Shown here piece after piece: positions 20,046 through 29,832 of a stretch of DNA of 46,827 bases; the stretch's first letter is position 1, and each line of letters opens with the position of its first letter. The position numbers were made by a program, and so were the translations under genes. Source of the stretch: a virus; IMG/VR virus record IMGVR_UViG_3300033148_001614, positions 1-46,827 of that record, one strand, 5' to 3'. The notes below the pieces were generated by a model. It had not been told where the DNA came from. It searched no databases and worked only from the letters and a program-made list of their open reading frames with translations.

Positions 20046-20585
20046 TTACCCTTGATCGCCAAGCCGGAACCGAATATACGGCCATGGCTCCAAGTAGCCC
20101 GCTCCATGACTATCGTAGGTTAGATCCGCTCCCAACCAGAACCGGAACCAATCGGTGACGTATGCCGCAAACTCGACTGTCGAATCCCAGTAGTCGAAGG
20201 GCGACGTGACATACGGCCAACTGGACCAATCGGTTGTGAATCCCAGTTTCGATGAGAGCGAAAGCCCGACATAGCTCCATCGTAGATTGAGATTCAGCCC
20301 GACGAATGGTGCGCCGGGGATAAGCCAGATGTCGTCAACACCGAAGTGTAGATCTCCGTTGACTGAGATTTCCCCAAACTGTTGTTCTCCCCCGCAAGGA
20401 GTTGTTTTCGGGCATGGGTATTCGTAGACCTGACTCAGGCCGAACGCCCACCCGATTGTCAGCGTCCCTACGCCGACGTCCGTCTCGTCAGGGAGAATGT
20501 ATTGATCGAACTCCAGGTAAGGAGCGGACGCCGCCCCCACCGCCAGTACTGCCAGAACCGCAAGTACAACTAGAGCTTTCTTCAT
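20046..20585 (-). CDS. Predicted secreted small beta-barrel-like outer-membrane protein
   Basis: A 179-aa protein, ATG behind AAAGGAGG. A Sec signal peptide (MKKALVVLAVLAVLAVGAASA, cut near 21) is followed by about eight amphipathic strands with alternating hydrophobic and polar residues and aromatic ends (GTLTIGWAFGLSQVYEY, VGLNLNLRWSYVGLSLSSK, STVEFAAYVTDWFRFWLGA, LEPWPYIRFRLGDQ). The terminal Phe/Arg strand is like an outer-membrane barrel end, though the final Gly is atypical. This is a bacterial-type gene inside a phage, suggesting a diderm host. Possible receptor masking. No peptidase motif. Confidence 0.7.
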   Translation of the reverse strand: MKKALVVLAVLAVLAVGAASAPYLEFDQYILPDETDVGVGTLTIGWAFGLSQVYEYPCPKTTPCGGEQQFGEISVNGDLHFGVDDIWLIPGAPFVGLNLNLRWSYVGLSLSSKLGFTTDWSSWPYVTSPFDYWDSTVEFAAYVTDWFRFWLGADLTYDSHGAGYLEPWPYIRFRLGDQG

Positions 20586-20596
20586 TTCTGCCTCCT

Positions 20597-20851
20597 TTAC
20601 GATAACTCGCTGATAATCGTTTCAGCGATCAGGTTAAGTGCATCCGATAGGACATTAACCAGTTGATCGTCCCATGTCGGATCCGTGCTTTGCGCCAACG
20701 CATCGAGGCGGTTCAGAACACGAGCCAACTGCTCCTTGATCGCCTTAACTTTGTCCACCACTTCGCCTTCACCGCGAGCGATTATGTAGATCTTCCTCGC
20801 GGCGAAGACCGCTGTGATGATGGCGTTGATTGACGCCAAGATTGTCCTCAT
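20597..20851 (-). CDS. Small membrane-anchored helical protein, 84 aa
   Basis: ATG behind GAGGAGGT. A hydrophobic N-terminus (residues 3-18) is followed by an amphipathic, coiled-coil-like helix (VVDKVKAIKEQLARVLNRLD) and a hydrophobic end (LIAETIISEL). Single-span topology with a cytoplasmic or periplasmic coil could be a spanin-like or holin-related lysis component. A -10-like TATAAT lies just upstream (20872). It precedes the beta-barrel-like gene by 11 bases. Confidence 0.6.
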   Translation of the reverse strand: MRTILASINAIITAVFAARKIYIIARGEGEVVDKVKAIKEQLARVLNRLDALAQSTDPTWDDQLVNVLSDALNLIAETIISELS

Positions 20852-20871
20852 ACTCCACCTCCTCAGTGGGT

Positions 20872-20877
20872 ATTATA
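20872..20877 (-). promoter_or_regulatory. Isolated TATAAT, weak promoter candidate
   Basis: A perfect -10 (TATAAT) directly before the ribosome site of the 84-aa membrane protein, in the sequence GGTATAATACC. The -35 place (20895-20900, CGGAAT) is poor. It might start a surface-protein operon (20851 to 18987), but only weakly. Confidence 0.3.
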
Positions 20878-20882
20878 CCTCC

Positions 20883-21140
20883 TCACTTCTCCCCATTCCG
20901 TTTCTCGAAGAACCGCTGCATAAGTCGGGCTGCATCCAAACCCCCTTCTGTTGCCCAATATCCTATGTTGAGGACCTTGAGAAACCCCACAATCTCAGCC
21001 CCCTTGACATGGGATGTGAACACTAGGGTCAAGAGGACGATATTCCCGACTAGGTATGCGTAGAACTTCTTTGAGGCGATCTTCGCCCGCGCACCCCCAA
21101 ACGCATTTCTCGCAATCTCCTTCACCACTTCGGTAGCCAT
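20883..21140 (-). CDS. Small membrane protein, 85 aa (holin candidate)
   Basis: A charged N-terminal helix (MATEVVKEIARNAFGGARAK) precedes hydrophobic residues about 27-42 (FYAYLVGNIVLLTLVF) and a second, weaker segment (AEIVGFLKVLNIGYWA); the C-terminus is basic (FFEKRNGEK). Located just behind the tail genes, where siphovirus holins normally are. No endolysin follows, so its role is inferred from topology and place. Overlaps the upstream gene by 19 bases. Confidence 0.55.
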   Translation of the reverse strand: MATEVVKEIARNAFGGARAKIASKKFYAYLVGNIVLLTLVFTSHVKGAEIVGFLKVLNIGYWATEGGLDAARLMQRFFEKRNGEK

Positions 21141-21589
21141 GACGTTCGCTCACCTACCTCGAAAAACGGTGTTAATACTGATAAACGGCGTTTGACCCCC
21201 TGACCCACGTCCACCTCAAAGAAGACGTTGGCGTAGTAGTACTGGCCAGGATCGAGAGGACGCGGCGTTGGGACGCCAATTGTGTACACCTGACGCCCTG
21301 CCTGTAGTATGCCGTCATTGCTTACACTGAACAGCTCATTGATCCCATCGTCCTTTCGATAGACACTAATCGTCACCTTGACCGGATAGTCGTCCCGCAC
21401 CCACCGATCAATCCCGATGATTAACGTATCGGGCATTGCCTCGACGACTAGATCTTTAATCTGGACGTAGTAATCTAACGGTAGAAGTTCGCGTACCATC
21501 AACGGTCCAAAATGACCGATTAAAACCATCAACCCCGCCATTAGGACTGCACCGATGATGTTGTCAACCTTCTTTTTTAGTACCCCCAT
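21122..21589 (-). CDS. Single-span membrane protein with external domain, 155 aa
   Basis: ATG behind GGAAGG. A basic start (MGVLKKKVD) and one hydrophobic segment (residues 10-32, IIGAVLMAGLMVLIGHFGPLMV) anchor a beta-rich domain (YPVKVTISVYRKDDG, YANVFFEVDVG, FEVGERTSW) that should face the periplasm or outside. Ig-like appearance. It could be a phage membrane protein acting in lysis, exclusion or virion assembly. No known motif. Confidence 0.6.
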   Translation of the reverse strand: MGVLKKKVDNIIGAVLMAGLMVLIGHFGPLMVRELLPLDYYVQIKDLVVEAMPDTLIIGIDRWVRDDYPVKVTISVYRKDDGINELFSVSNDGILQAGRQVYTIGVPTPRPLDPGQYYYANVFFEVDVGQGVKRRLSVLTPFFEVGERTSWLPKW

Positions 21590-21860
21590 TTTGCCTTCCC
21601 TTAAACGGATTGAACCCGAACAACCAACCCGTTACTCCGCCGACCAAAAGATGGACCTGCCAAGGAGCCGAATAGCTCGGAATGACCGCATCCGCCATCG
21701 TCGTCGCCGCCCATACCAGCACGATGACAAGCCCGACGATCTGCCTCGTTGAGTTTCCCCGTACGTAGACTAGACCCCTCGCAAACCATCCGCTCGCAAA
21801 ACCTCCTGCGAAGATCCCCAATGCTATCAATGTCTCTTTCAATTGCGCTGCACCTTCCAC
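21564..21860 (-). CDS. Small membrane protein, 98 aa (holin candidate)
   Basis: The frame starts at GTG 21860, but TTG at residue 7 is also possible (GGAAGGTG before it). Three hydrophobic stretches: about 11-22 (LIALGIFAGGFA), 42-51 (VGLVIVLVWA) and 68-80 (VHLLVGGVTGWLF), with a basic end (GRQNGGTKKEG). A three-span small protein behind the tail genes is a typical class I holin profile. An out-of-frame ATG at 21870 has a better ribosome site but gives a protein that looks like a shadow. Overlaps the following gene by 26 bases. Confidence 0.6.
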   Translation of the reverse strand: MEGAAQLKETLIALGIFAGGFASGWFARGLVYVRGNSTRQIVGLVIVLVWAATTMADAVIPSYSAPWQVHLLVGGVTGWLFGFNPFKGRQNGGTKKEG

Positions 21861-21885
21861 TCCCGCTCATTCGCGGTCACCTCAG

Positions 21886-23874
21886 CTATGCCGAGTCTTT
21901 CCAGACGCCTCCGATTACAGATTTGATTTCCTTGACGTATCTCCATACGCCGCCAATAACAACTCCGATCCAGTTTACTCCCTTCCATGCTCCTCCGATC
22001 TGTACATCGGGATACGCCGGAGGCTGTGGTTCTACGTACTGGATTTCGAGGTACGGTTTATTGCTGGCTGCATCAGCGGAGTTCATTTTAATCGACTTAA
22101 AAGATGTCGCGGCGGACCCGATGTCGAGGCAGAGCTTCGTTAACCCACTGCGATTAAGTTCGTCAACGGGGATGTCCAACGACACCCATCCAACACCAGA
22201 AATAAGGCTGGTCTGGTCAAGCTCGGTGTATAGAGTCCGATCGAAGTCGGATACCTGTAGGGCTGGTGCCCCTCCACTTTCGGAGGGGTAGTTCGGCTGG
22301 CCGCTGAGTACCGAAAGAGCGAATTGGTACAAATCCCATTGGACGTCATTAACGTAGAGATGTAGAGTTACGCTTTTTACTACCGCGTCGGAAGGAAGCC
22401 CCGTATCGGCGTCATCAGTCTTGAAGTACACATACCCTCGTATGATGTCGACCATGTACTTGCCCTGAGCGCTGCTATATTCACAGTATCCATATGCCCA
22501 GAGGTCGGTGCTGGTGGTATCCACGGTGTCGGCCGGGGTAACATTTGTTCCATCACCACAGGTATCATAGACATACGATGTGGTGACGCGCAGATTGCCG
22601 TCACCGGGGTCACTGTAGACTGTAGCACTCCCTGGAATTCCTGTCCTGATTATTCGTAGTTTCCCGTATGCCACATGTCCGCCATCATCGGTCGTCTGAG
22701 CATATGCTCGACAGAAGTAAACTGAGTCTTGCGTTAAGCCTGTCACTTCAGACGTAAAGGCCCCCTCACTTCCCGCGCCTTCCTGTGTGTACCCTTCTGC
22801 CGTGGTCGGGTCCGCTGGCGTCCCCGGATCCGCCTCGAGTGCGTAGATGACGCCATGCTGGGTTATCGTGTAACCGTTGTCTTCGACGATCGTCCCATGA
22901 CAGGTCGCTGACGTGTCCAAGACGTTCGTCGGCTCTTCAGTCGTTACCGTGAAGCCAAGGGGGGCTGCTGTTGTCGTGAAGGCGACTGCATCGCCGTAGG
23001 CCGTCCCATATTCAGTCGTCGCGTAGGCTCGGTAGTAGTACGTCTTCTCAGGTGTGAGGCCGGTTAGGTTAGCTGAGAAGACTCCGCCGGAGAGGTTGGT
23101 ACTGACCACCTTGTTATCCGCTGAATCCAGATCAACTGGATCAGACCCATCATCATTCCAGATGAAGCCGTACTCAGTGAGACTGCCATCGCCGACATCT
23201 GAAATATTCCCATTCCCTGTAGCGTAACTGGACCCCACTCCACTTGCCGCGTCGGTTCCGACCGTTGCCTTGACGCCGTAGGTAACTTCGAGGACAGGCC
23301 GGTAGCCTACTCCTTTGTCGGCTGAGTAAAAGTCGGCGAGCATATAAAGTTTGGGGAGCGTCGGGGAGACATCTTGCTCAGTCCGTAAGCAGAACGTCGT
23401 CTTACCCGTCAGATTGATCCAACCCCGGCCCGTTGCGTTGAGGGTGAATGTCTGGTAGCCAGACTGCCCGGTGGACACCGTGATATCATCTGCCCCTCCC
23501 GATGCATAGAAGTTCAGATCAAAGTCTGAAAGCGAAAGCGGATCTGTCGGACGATTCTCTGCGTGGAAGAGAATAACCTTGATTCCCGTTTCTTGAATCT
23601 TTAGATTCCCGACGAGATAGATCTTCAGAGTTGCCGCTGTGACGGTCGCATTATTCGGGAGGGATGACGTGTCGAAATATAGAAAGCCACGATAGAAACG
23701 ATACTTATCACCAGAAAGAGGAGGATCAATGTATGCCACGCCGATCCGGATTGTGTCCCCGGCGGTATCCTTAACATCAGCGACAGCAGCTTCCCGCGCT
23801 ACCGAAAAATGAGCATCGGTTTTGGCGTAGAGATAACCGTCACCTGTCTCACCGTAAAACGTCGCGTTAGGCAC
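21886..23874 (-). CDS. Tail adhesin with two carbohydrate-binding-like domains, 662 aa
   Basis: Start GTG 23874, overlapping the upstream gene by 8 bases. Residues about 1-190 and 395-620 are two copies of a jelly-roll-like domain, each with FDTSSLP-or-DTGLPSDAV, ...KSVTLHLYV / ATLKIYL and a DIG..GWI-or-WVSLDI segment, as in CBM96-like domains. The middle has fibronectin-like modules (TTEEPTNVLDTSATCHGTI, LTPEKTYYYRAYATTEYG, VYFCRAYAQT). The end (IGGAWKGVNWIGVVIGGVWR) repeats a Trp-Gly motif. A receptor-binding tail protein reading surface glycans is the best interpretation. Confidence 0.75.
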   Translation of the reverse strand: MPNATFYGETGDGYLYAKTDAHFSVAREAAVADVKDTAGDTIRIGVAYIDPPLSGDKYRFYRGFLYFDTSSLPNNATVTAATLKIYLVGNLKIQETGIKVILFHAENRPTDPLSLSDFDLNFYASGGADDITVSTGQSGYQTFTLNATGRGWINLTGKTTFCLRTEQDVSPTLPKLYMLADFYSADKGVGYRPVLEVTYGVKATVGTDAASGVGSSYATGNGNISDVGDGSLTEYGFIWNDDGSDPVDLDSADNKVVSTNLSGGVFSANLTGLTPEKTYYYRAYATTEYGTAYGDAVAFTTTAAPLGFTVTTEEPTNVLDTSATCHGTIVEDNGYTITQHGVIYALEADPGTPADPTTAEGYTQEGAGSEGAFTSEVTGLTQDSVYFCRAYAQTTDDGGHVAYGKLRIIRTGIPGSATVYSDPGDGNLRVTTSYVYDTCGDGTNVTPADTVDTTSTDLWAYGYCEYSSAQGKYMVDIIRGYVYFKTDDADTGLPSDAVVKSVTLHLYVNDVQWDLYQFALSVLSGQPNYPSESGGAPALQVSDFDRTLYTELDQTSLISGVGWVSLDIPVDELNRSGLTKLCLDIGSAATSFKSIKMNSADAASNKPYLEIQYVEPQPPAYPDVQIGGAWKGVNWIGVVIGGVWRYVKEIKSVIGGVWKDSA

Positions 23875-25513
23875 TGTACTTCACAAACAATGTCCCTTCC
23901 GGGTAGTTGCTCGCTGTCGGAGCTGCACCCGTTCCGAATACCACGTTGACCACATATCCCGTTGCTCCTGTGGGATCGTGGTCACCGACCCGTAACGTCC
24001 CCGTCACCAGTGAGCCACCGCCCAGTCTTGCCGGACCGCTCACCCACGCATCCCAAGATCCACCAGGATCCGTCTCTGCCCCGACCACTAGATCCTGCGT
24101 GACGTACACTTCATCGTGTTTTAGCCATGCCCCACTTGCCGCCACCGATGGAAAGTAAGCCAGCCGGTTCGCCGCATCCGCCCCGCTAGCGTTCCAAACT
24201 TCTATCCCTGCATCTCGGACAGTTGCCCGCTTCTTGTTCGCTGAGTCATAGGCATAAAGCTCGTCGGCATCCGCTCCCGATGTCCCCGGTATCTCGATCC
24301 GTTTCCCACTTGAGGCCGTCTTGAACGTTGCGGAAAGAACCATCTGCGGGATGGTAGGATCGAAGTCCAAGTACGCCCCGTTCGGCCCGATCTGGACGAC
24401 CCCACCTGATGTTGCGTAGAAACCAGGGCTTGAGGCTCCTCCCATTGTCAATGTGCCGCTCGCCAAGGAAAGCTGTGTCCCCGCTCCGGTTGACCAGTCG
24501 TTGCTCTGGAGGACGCTAGCGATGATCGTTCCACCCGAGATGAGCAGAACGCCGGCCTCGTAGCTGAACACCGGATTGTCTGACCCGCCGAACTTGATCG
24601 TCTCGTTGTCAAGATCGATCTTGGCCCCGCCTGTTGTACTCCAGTCCTCGGTGCGGAACGCTCCGCCGATGAACTCCTTGGCATACATAGCGTATTCCAC
24701 CATCATGTACTGCGCGGATATGACGTCAGAATCGAGGCTGCTTTGACTCGCAGCGTTCGGCTTGTAGCCAACTCCTCCGTTATCAGCGACCGTCCCAGTC
24801 GTCTCATTCCCATCCTCGTCGAGGACTGAGACTTTGTACTTGTACGCACTCCCCGTGGCTAGGCCGTTGTGAAGCATCCCAACACGGTCCTTGCCCATCT
24901 CAGTCCACGACCCCGACCAATTCCCGGTCGCGCCGGAAGCGTCGTAGTAGAACTTGTATGCGTCCCACAGATACCAGTCTGAAGCCGGAGGCATGGCTTC
25001 GACAAATAGAACACCGCGCCCGATCAAGACTTGCGAGACGTTTCCACTTGCTCCGGTAAGATCGTAGACTGAGGCTGTTGTGCTACCTGAAGCTGTCGCG
25101 CTCACCTCTGAGCTTGCGGCCGACTCTTGTCCATCGGTGTCGATCGCCGTCACAACAAAGTACCACGGCCCGCGATTCGTTCCGCCCGTGTTGTAGTGGT
25201 AGTCCCCGGCCTTGATCTTGGTGAAGCCGTCGTAGGTTGTATCGTTCGATGGGTCGATCCCACTCACCGAGGAGTAATAGACTCGGTATTCGAGCAGCGA
25301 ACCTTCCTTCAACGCTTCGCCATCAGCACGTTTCGTAGGAGCCGTCCAAGAGATGATGATTGACTCAAGGGCTGCGGAAGCCGCAACGTCGCTAGGCGGC
25401 ATAGGAGCCGCCGGACGAATAGGCAACTGAGCGGCGACAGGGTCAGACCATTCGGTGACCCCACGCACACCCAAGAATCGACCTCGGACCGTTCCCCGCG
25501 TCTTCTCCGTCAA
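23867..25513 (-). CDS. Fibronectin-domain tail tip protein, about 548 aa
   Basis: A TTG at 25513 overlaps the previous stop as TTGA with GGAGG before it; a longer GTG frame to 25552 is possible. Residues about 25-130 are a fibronectin type III domain (PPSDVAASAALESIIISWTA, LEYRVYYSSVSG, WYFVVTAIDTDGQE), a second Fn3 follows (YLWDAYKFYYDASG, SAYKYKVSVLDEDG). The rest is Ser/Gly/Thr-rich with repeated GGTIIASVLQSNDW / GGVVQIGPNGAYL strands, like tail fibre shafts. It likely extends the baseplate. Coupled to the adhesin gene downstream. Confidence 0.75.
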   Translation of the reverse strand: MTEKTRGTVRGRFLGVRGVTEWSDPVAAQLPIRPAAPMPPSDVAASAALESIIISWTAPTKRADGEALKEGSLLEYRVYYSSVSGIDPSNDTTYDGFTKIKAGDYHYNTGGTNRGPWYFVVTAIDTDGQESAASSEVSATASGSTTASVYDLTGASGNVSQVLIGRGVLFVEAMPPASDWYLWDAYKFYYDASGATGNWSGSWTEMGKDRVGMLHNGLATGSAYKYKVSVLDEDGNETTGTVADNGGVGYKPNAASQSSLDSDVISAQYMMVEYAMYAKEFIGGAFRTEDWSTTGGAKIDLDNETIKFGGSDNPVFSYEAGVLLISGGTIIASVLQSNDWSTGAGTQLSLASGTLTMGGASSPGFYATSGGVVQIGPNGAYLDFDPTIPQMVLSATFKTASSGKRIEIPGTSGADADELYAYDSANKKRATVRDAGIEVWNASGADAANRLAYFPSVAASGAWLKHDEVYVTQDLVVGAETDPGGSWDAWVSGPARLGGGSLVTGTLRVGDHDPTGATGYVVNVVFGTGAAPTASNYPEGTLFVKYSA

Positions 25514-25650
25514 CCGTTCAACGCCTCCAGGATCTTTTTCACTATCGCCCACAATGCAGCGACCGTCTTTGGCTGTTCATTCTTCAATCCTGCCAGCTTC
25601 TTGGCCCGTCGCCCTTTGGCATTTGGATCTATCCTTGTTGTCTTAGGCAT
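25510..25650 (-). CDS. Small basic protein, 46 aa
   Basis: Start ATG 25650 behind AAAAAGGAGG; overlaps the XkdW-like gene by 8 bases. The product MPKTTRIDPNAKGRRAKKLA then NEQPKTVAALWAIVKKILEA is strongly basic with a helical end. In siphovirus tail modules, such short frames sit behind XkdW-like genes (XkdX-type). No further evidence for function. Confidence 0.55.
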   Translation of the reverse strand: MPKTTRIDPNAKGRRAKKLAGLKNEQPKTVAALWAIVKKILEALNG

Positions 25651-26053
25651 TATTGAGGGCCTCCTTTTTCTTCGCCCCTTCCTCGACCTTGGCAACGGCG
25701 ATATCGTTCAATCGCTCAAAATCGGGAGTCGGGGTCAGGCCAAGGTCGTTGATGATATGAACGAGCTGATCTCTAAGAATGGCGATCTGCTCCTCAAGCC
25801 CCGCGAAGGAATGAATCTCCTTGTCGATCACCTTGCCCGTATCAGCGTCGATAAGGTGGTTTTTGCGGGCCAGGACAGCGGCCAGAAAGCTGTCATCCGT
25901 ATCGAGAGCTTCTAGCTCCGCATCCGTAGGGCGAGGCTCTGAGAGTCTCCATTCCTTGATGTACGCCCCATTCCCTTCGTCTACAACCGCGTAATCCCTT
26001 TCAGGATCTGCTTCGGGGAATAAATACCGCAACTTATCTATTATCGTATACAT
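25643..26053 (-). CDS. XkdW-like tail protein
   Basis: A 136-aa protein whose first half matches XkdW: YAVVDEGNGAYIKEWRLSEP, followed by RPTDAELEALDTDD. These are found behind tail fibres in many phages and defective prophages (PBSX). The C-terminal half is a helical region (EEQIAILRDQLVHIINDLG, DIAVAKVEEGAKKKEAL) that could help fibre assembly. Start ATG behind GGAGGGGG, 10 bases after the collagen-like gene's stop codon. Confidence 0.7.
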   Translation of the reverse strand: MYTIIDKLRYLFPEADPERDYAVVDEGNGAYIKEWRLSEPRPTDAELEALDTDDSFLAAVLARKNHLIDADTGKVIDKEIHSFAGLEEQIAILRDQLVHIINDLGLTPTPDFERLNDIAVAKVEEGAKKKEALNNA

Positions 26054-26062
26054 ACCCCCCTC

Positions 26063-27809
<1,747 letters not shown>

Positions 27810-27817
<8 letters not shown>

Positions 27818-29831
27818 TCCCGCCTCCTTTCAATCGCTGATCGAAGTGTTTGATATTCTGAATGATCCTCTTGTGATCCGGCGTATCGGGAGGCGTCCTC
27901 GCCAACGCCTCCTTCGCGTACTCACGGCCTTCCTGCCAACGCCCCATGTGCCAGCACCACATCGAAGCTCGATCGTAGATGTAAGGGCCATCGAGGCCAG
28001 GGAGGATATAACCCTCCTGTTTCTCGCTCGGTAGTTCCAGGGTCGCCTTGAATAGTCCAAGACCAAGCTCGTGCAGCCCGGCGTCCCAGTACGCCCGCGC
28101 AAGTTCAGCCCACCATCGTTTGTTCGTCGGCTGTGAACGGCAAGCCTCGTGTAGTACCTTGATCCGGTCGGTGAACTGCTTCCTCTTCTCATAAAGCAAG
28201 GCAAGATCGAAGCAAGCGTTCGGCCGATCCCAGGCGACTCGATCACCCAACATTTGTAAGTACTTTTCAAGCGTCGCTATTGCCAAGTTGTCGTAGTGAT
28301 CGGCCTTGTCCTTGAACTCGTCAAGCCCTGCCATGTACCGATATTGCCTACCGAGATAGTAGACAGGGCGCGGATCGTCGGGATTCTCCGCCACGTCTAG
28401 AAGGAGCCGTTCGAGGGCGTACTTCGTCTTCCACCCCCAACGATCCTTCGGTGGACGATGCTCCCAAACGTAAGGGACACGCTCAACTGCCTTTCGCCCC
28501 TCACTCGGAAGAGGAAGTTCATGCGCACGATACTTGTACCAGAACGCTCCCTTCCTCCAACACCGCTGTTGATAGAAGCTCAGATCATGTTGATCCTTGT
28601 TCATGTAGGTAGTTCGGATCATCAACCCGTCGGCGTAGGTCTGGTTGATATGCTCCCGCACCTTCTCCGGTTCGGCTATCCGCTCATCAGCATCGAGGAC
28701 AACCACCCAATCGCCCGTCGCTTCCTGGATCGCCTTGTTACGGGATCCCGCCTTGTCCATGCGGTCACCGCCGAGGATGACCTTGGCACCGAACGCCTTG
28801 GCGATCTTCACCGTGTTGTCTGAGGATCCTGTATCAACGACGACAACCTCATCGGCCAAACCTTTTGTGGAATCGAGAGCTGTTTGCAGGCACTCCTCCT
28901 CATTACGAACGATCATCGTCACGCTGATCTTCAACGGAGTAGGCGGATGGCCTTCCTCTAACGCCCTATCGCAAGCCTCAATGAACGTCTCGGCAGCATG
29001 ATTCGGGGAGTGGAACGTAGCCCATACATTGCGCCCTTTTGCGGTCCATTCCCGTCGGAAGTCCTCGTCATCGCGGAAGCGCGTGATGATCGCCACAAGG
29101 TCATCAGTCGCAGGGCAGAACGGCAACCCGCCGACTGATTCGATGATCCTTTCCTCAATCTCTGGTCTGGAGTAGTTCACCACCGGCAGCCCTAACGCCC
29201 ATGCCTCGACGACGTTCACGCCGTACCCTAATCCCGCGCCGGACTTTGCCTGGTCGATGTAGAGATGACCCCTTGCCTTCCGTTTGAGACAATCCGCGTT
29301 CGATACCCTTTCGATCAGATCCAGCTTAACCCCGGCTTCCTCACACGCCTTGATGATTTCCTCTGTGCCTCGCACATCGCGCTTCGTCGGGGCATGAACA
29401 ACGGTGAATTCGTCGTCCGGCTTCCGCAGGTCGCTCAGATCCTCCATCGCCACAGGCAACCAGACCGGCCCCCAACGGGTTAGATCGTGGGTGGTGCAGG
29501 CTGTAACGTATCCCCTCCGCTTGGCGCGTTTTACGACCGGCTCAGGGCGTTGACGGAACCATGTCCCGTGGTAGATTTGCAGAACGGGTTTCCAATCCCG
29601 GTCAACTGGGATCAGAGTATCGCCGTTATCAAAAGCCACGATGACATCAGCCCAATCGACCAACTCCCCTACTTGTTGGACCGTTGGTTTGTGCAGATCG
29701 TGAGGATACTCGGTGTAGTATGGAGGACTGAAGTCCACTAGGCGGGCAACATGACCCAACCCCTCCACGGCCTTCTTCATTTTGTATCCCCAACCAGCCC
29801 AGTCGCTCCATGCCAGCATCAAGATATTCAC
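27810..29831 (-). CDS. GT4-GT2 bifunctional glycosyltransferase with TPR tail, 673 aa
   Basis: Start GTG behind GGGAGGTAG. Residues 1-300 are a GT-B/GT4-like domain ([38 protein letters not shown] with the donor-binding Glu). Residues about 302-520 are a GT2 domain: [22 protein letters not shown], and the metal site VVLDADERI. Residues about 520-670 have TPR-like helical repeats ([37 protein letters not shown]). TPR-containing transferases often modify protein Ser/Thr. Sitting between the hub and the Thr-rich collagen fibre, with a stop/start overlap with the latter, it likely glycosylates the fibre. Confidence 0.88.
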
Positions 29832-29832
29832 G

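Noticed and set aside
21601-21870. 89-aa minus-strand frame with a good ribosome site
   Set aside because: Rich in Cys, Arg and Ser with no hydrophobic or structural pattern, whereas the other frame (21564-21860) encodes a three-span membrane protein; treated as a shadow.
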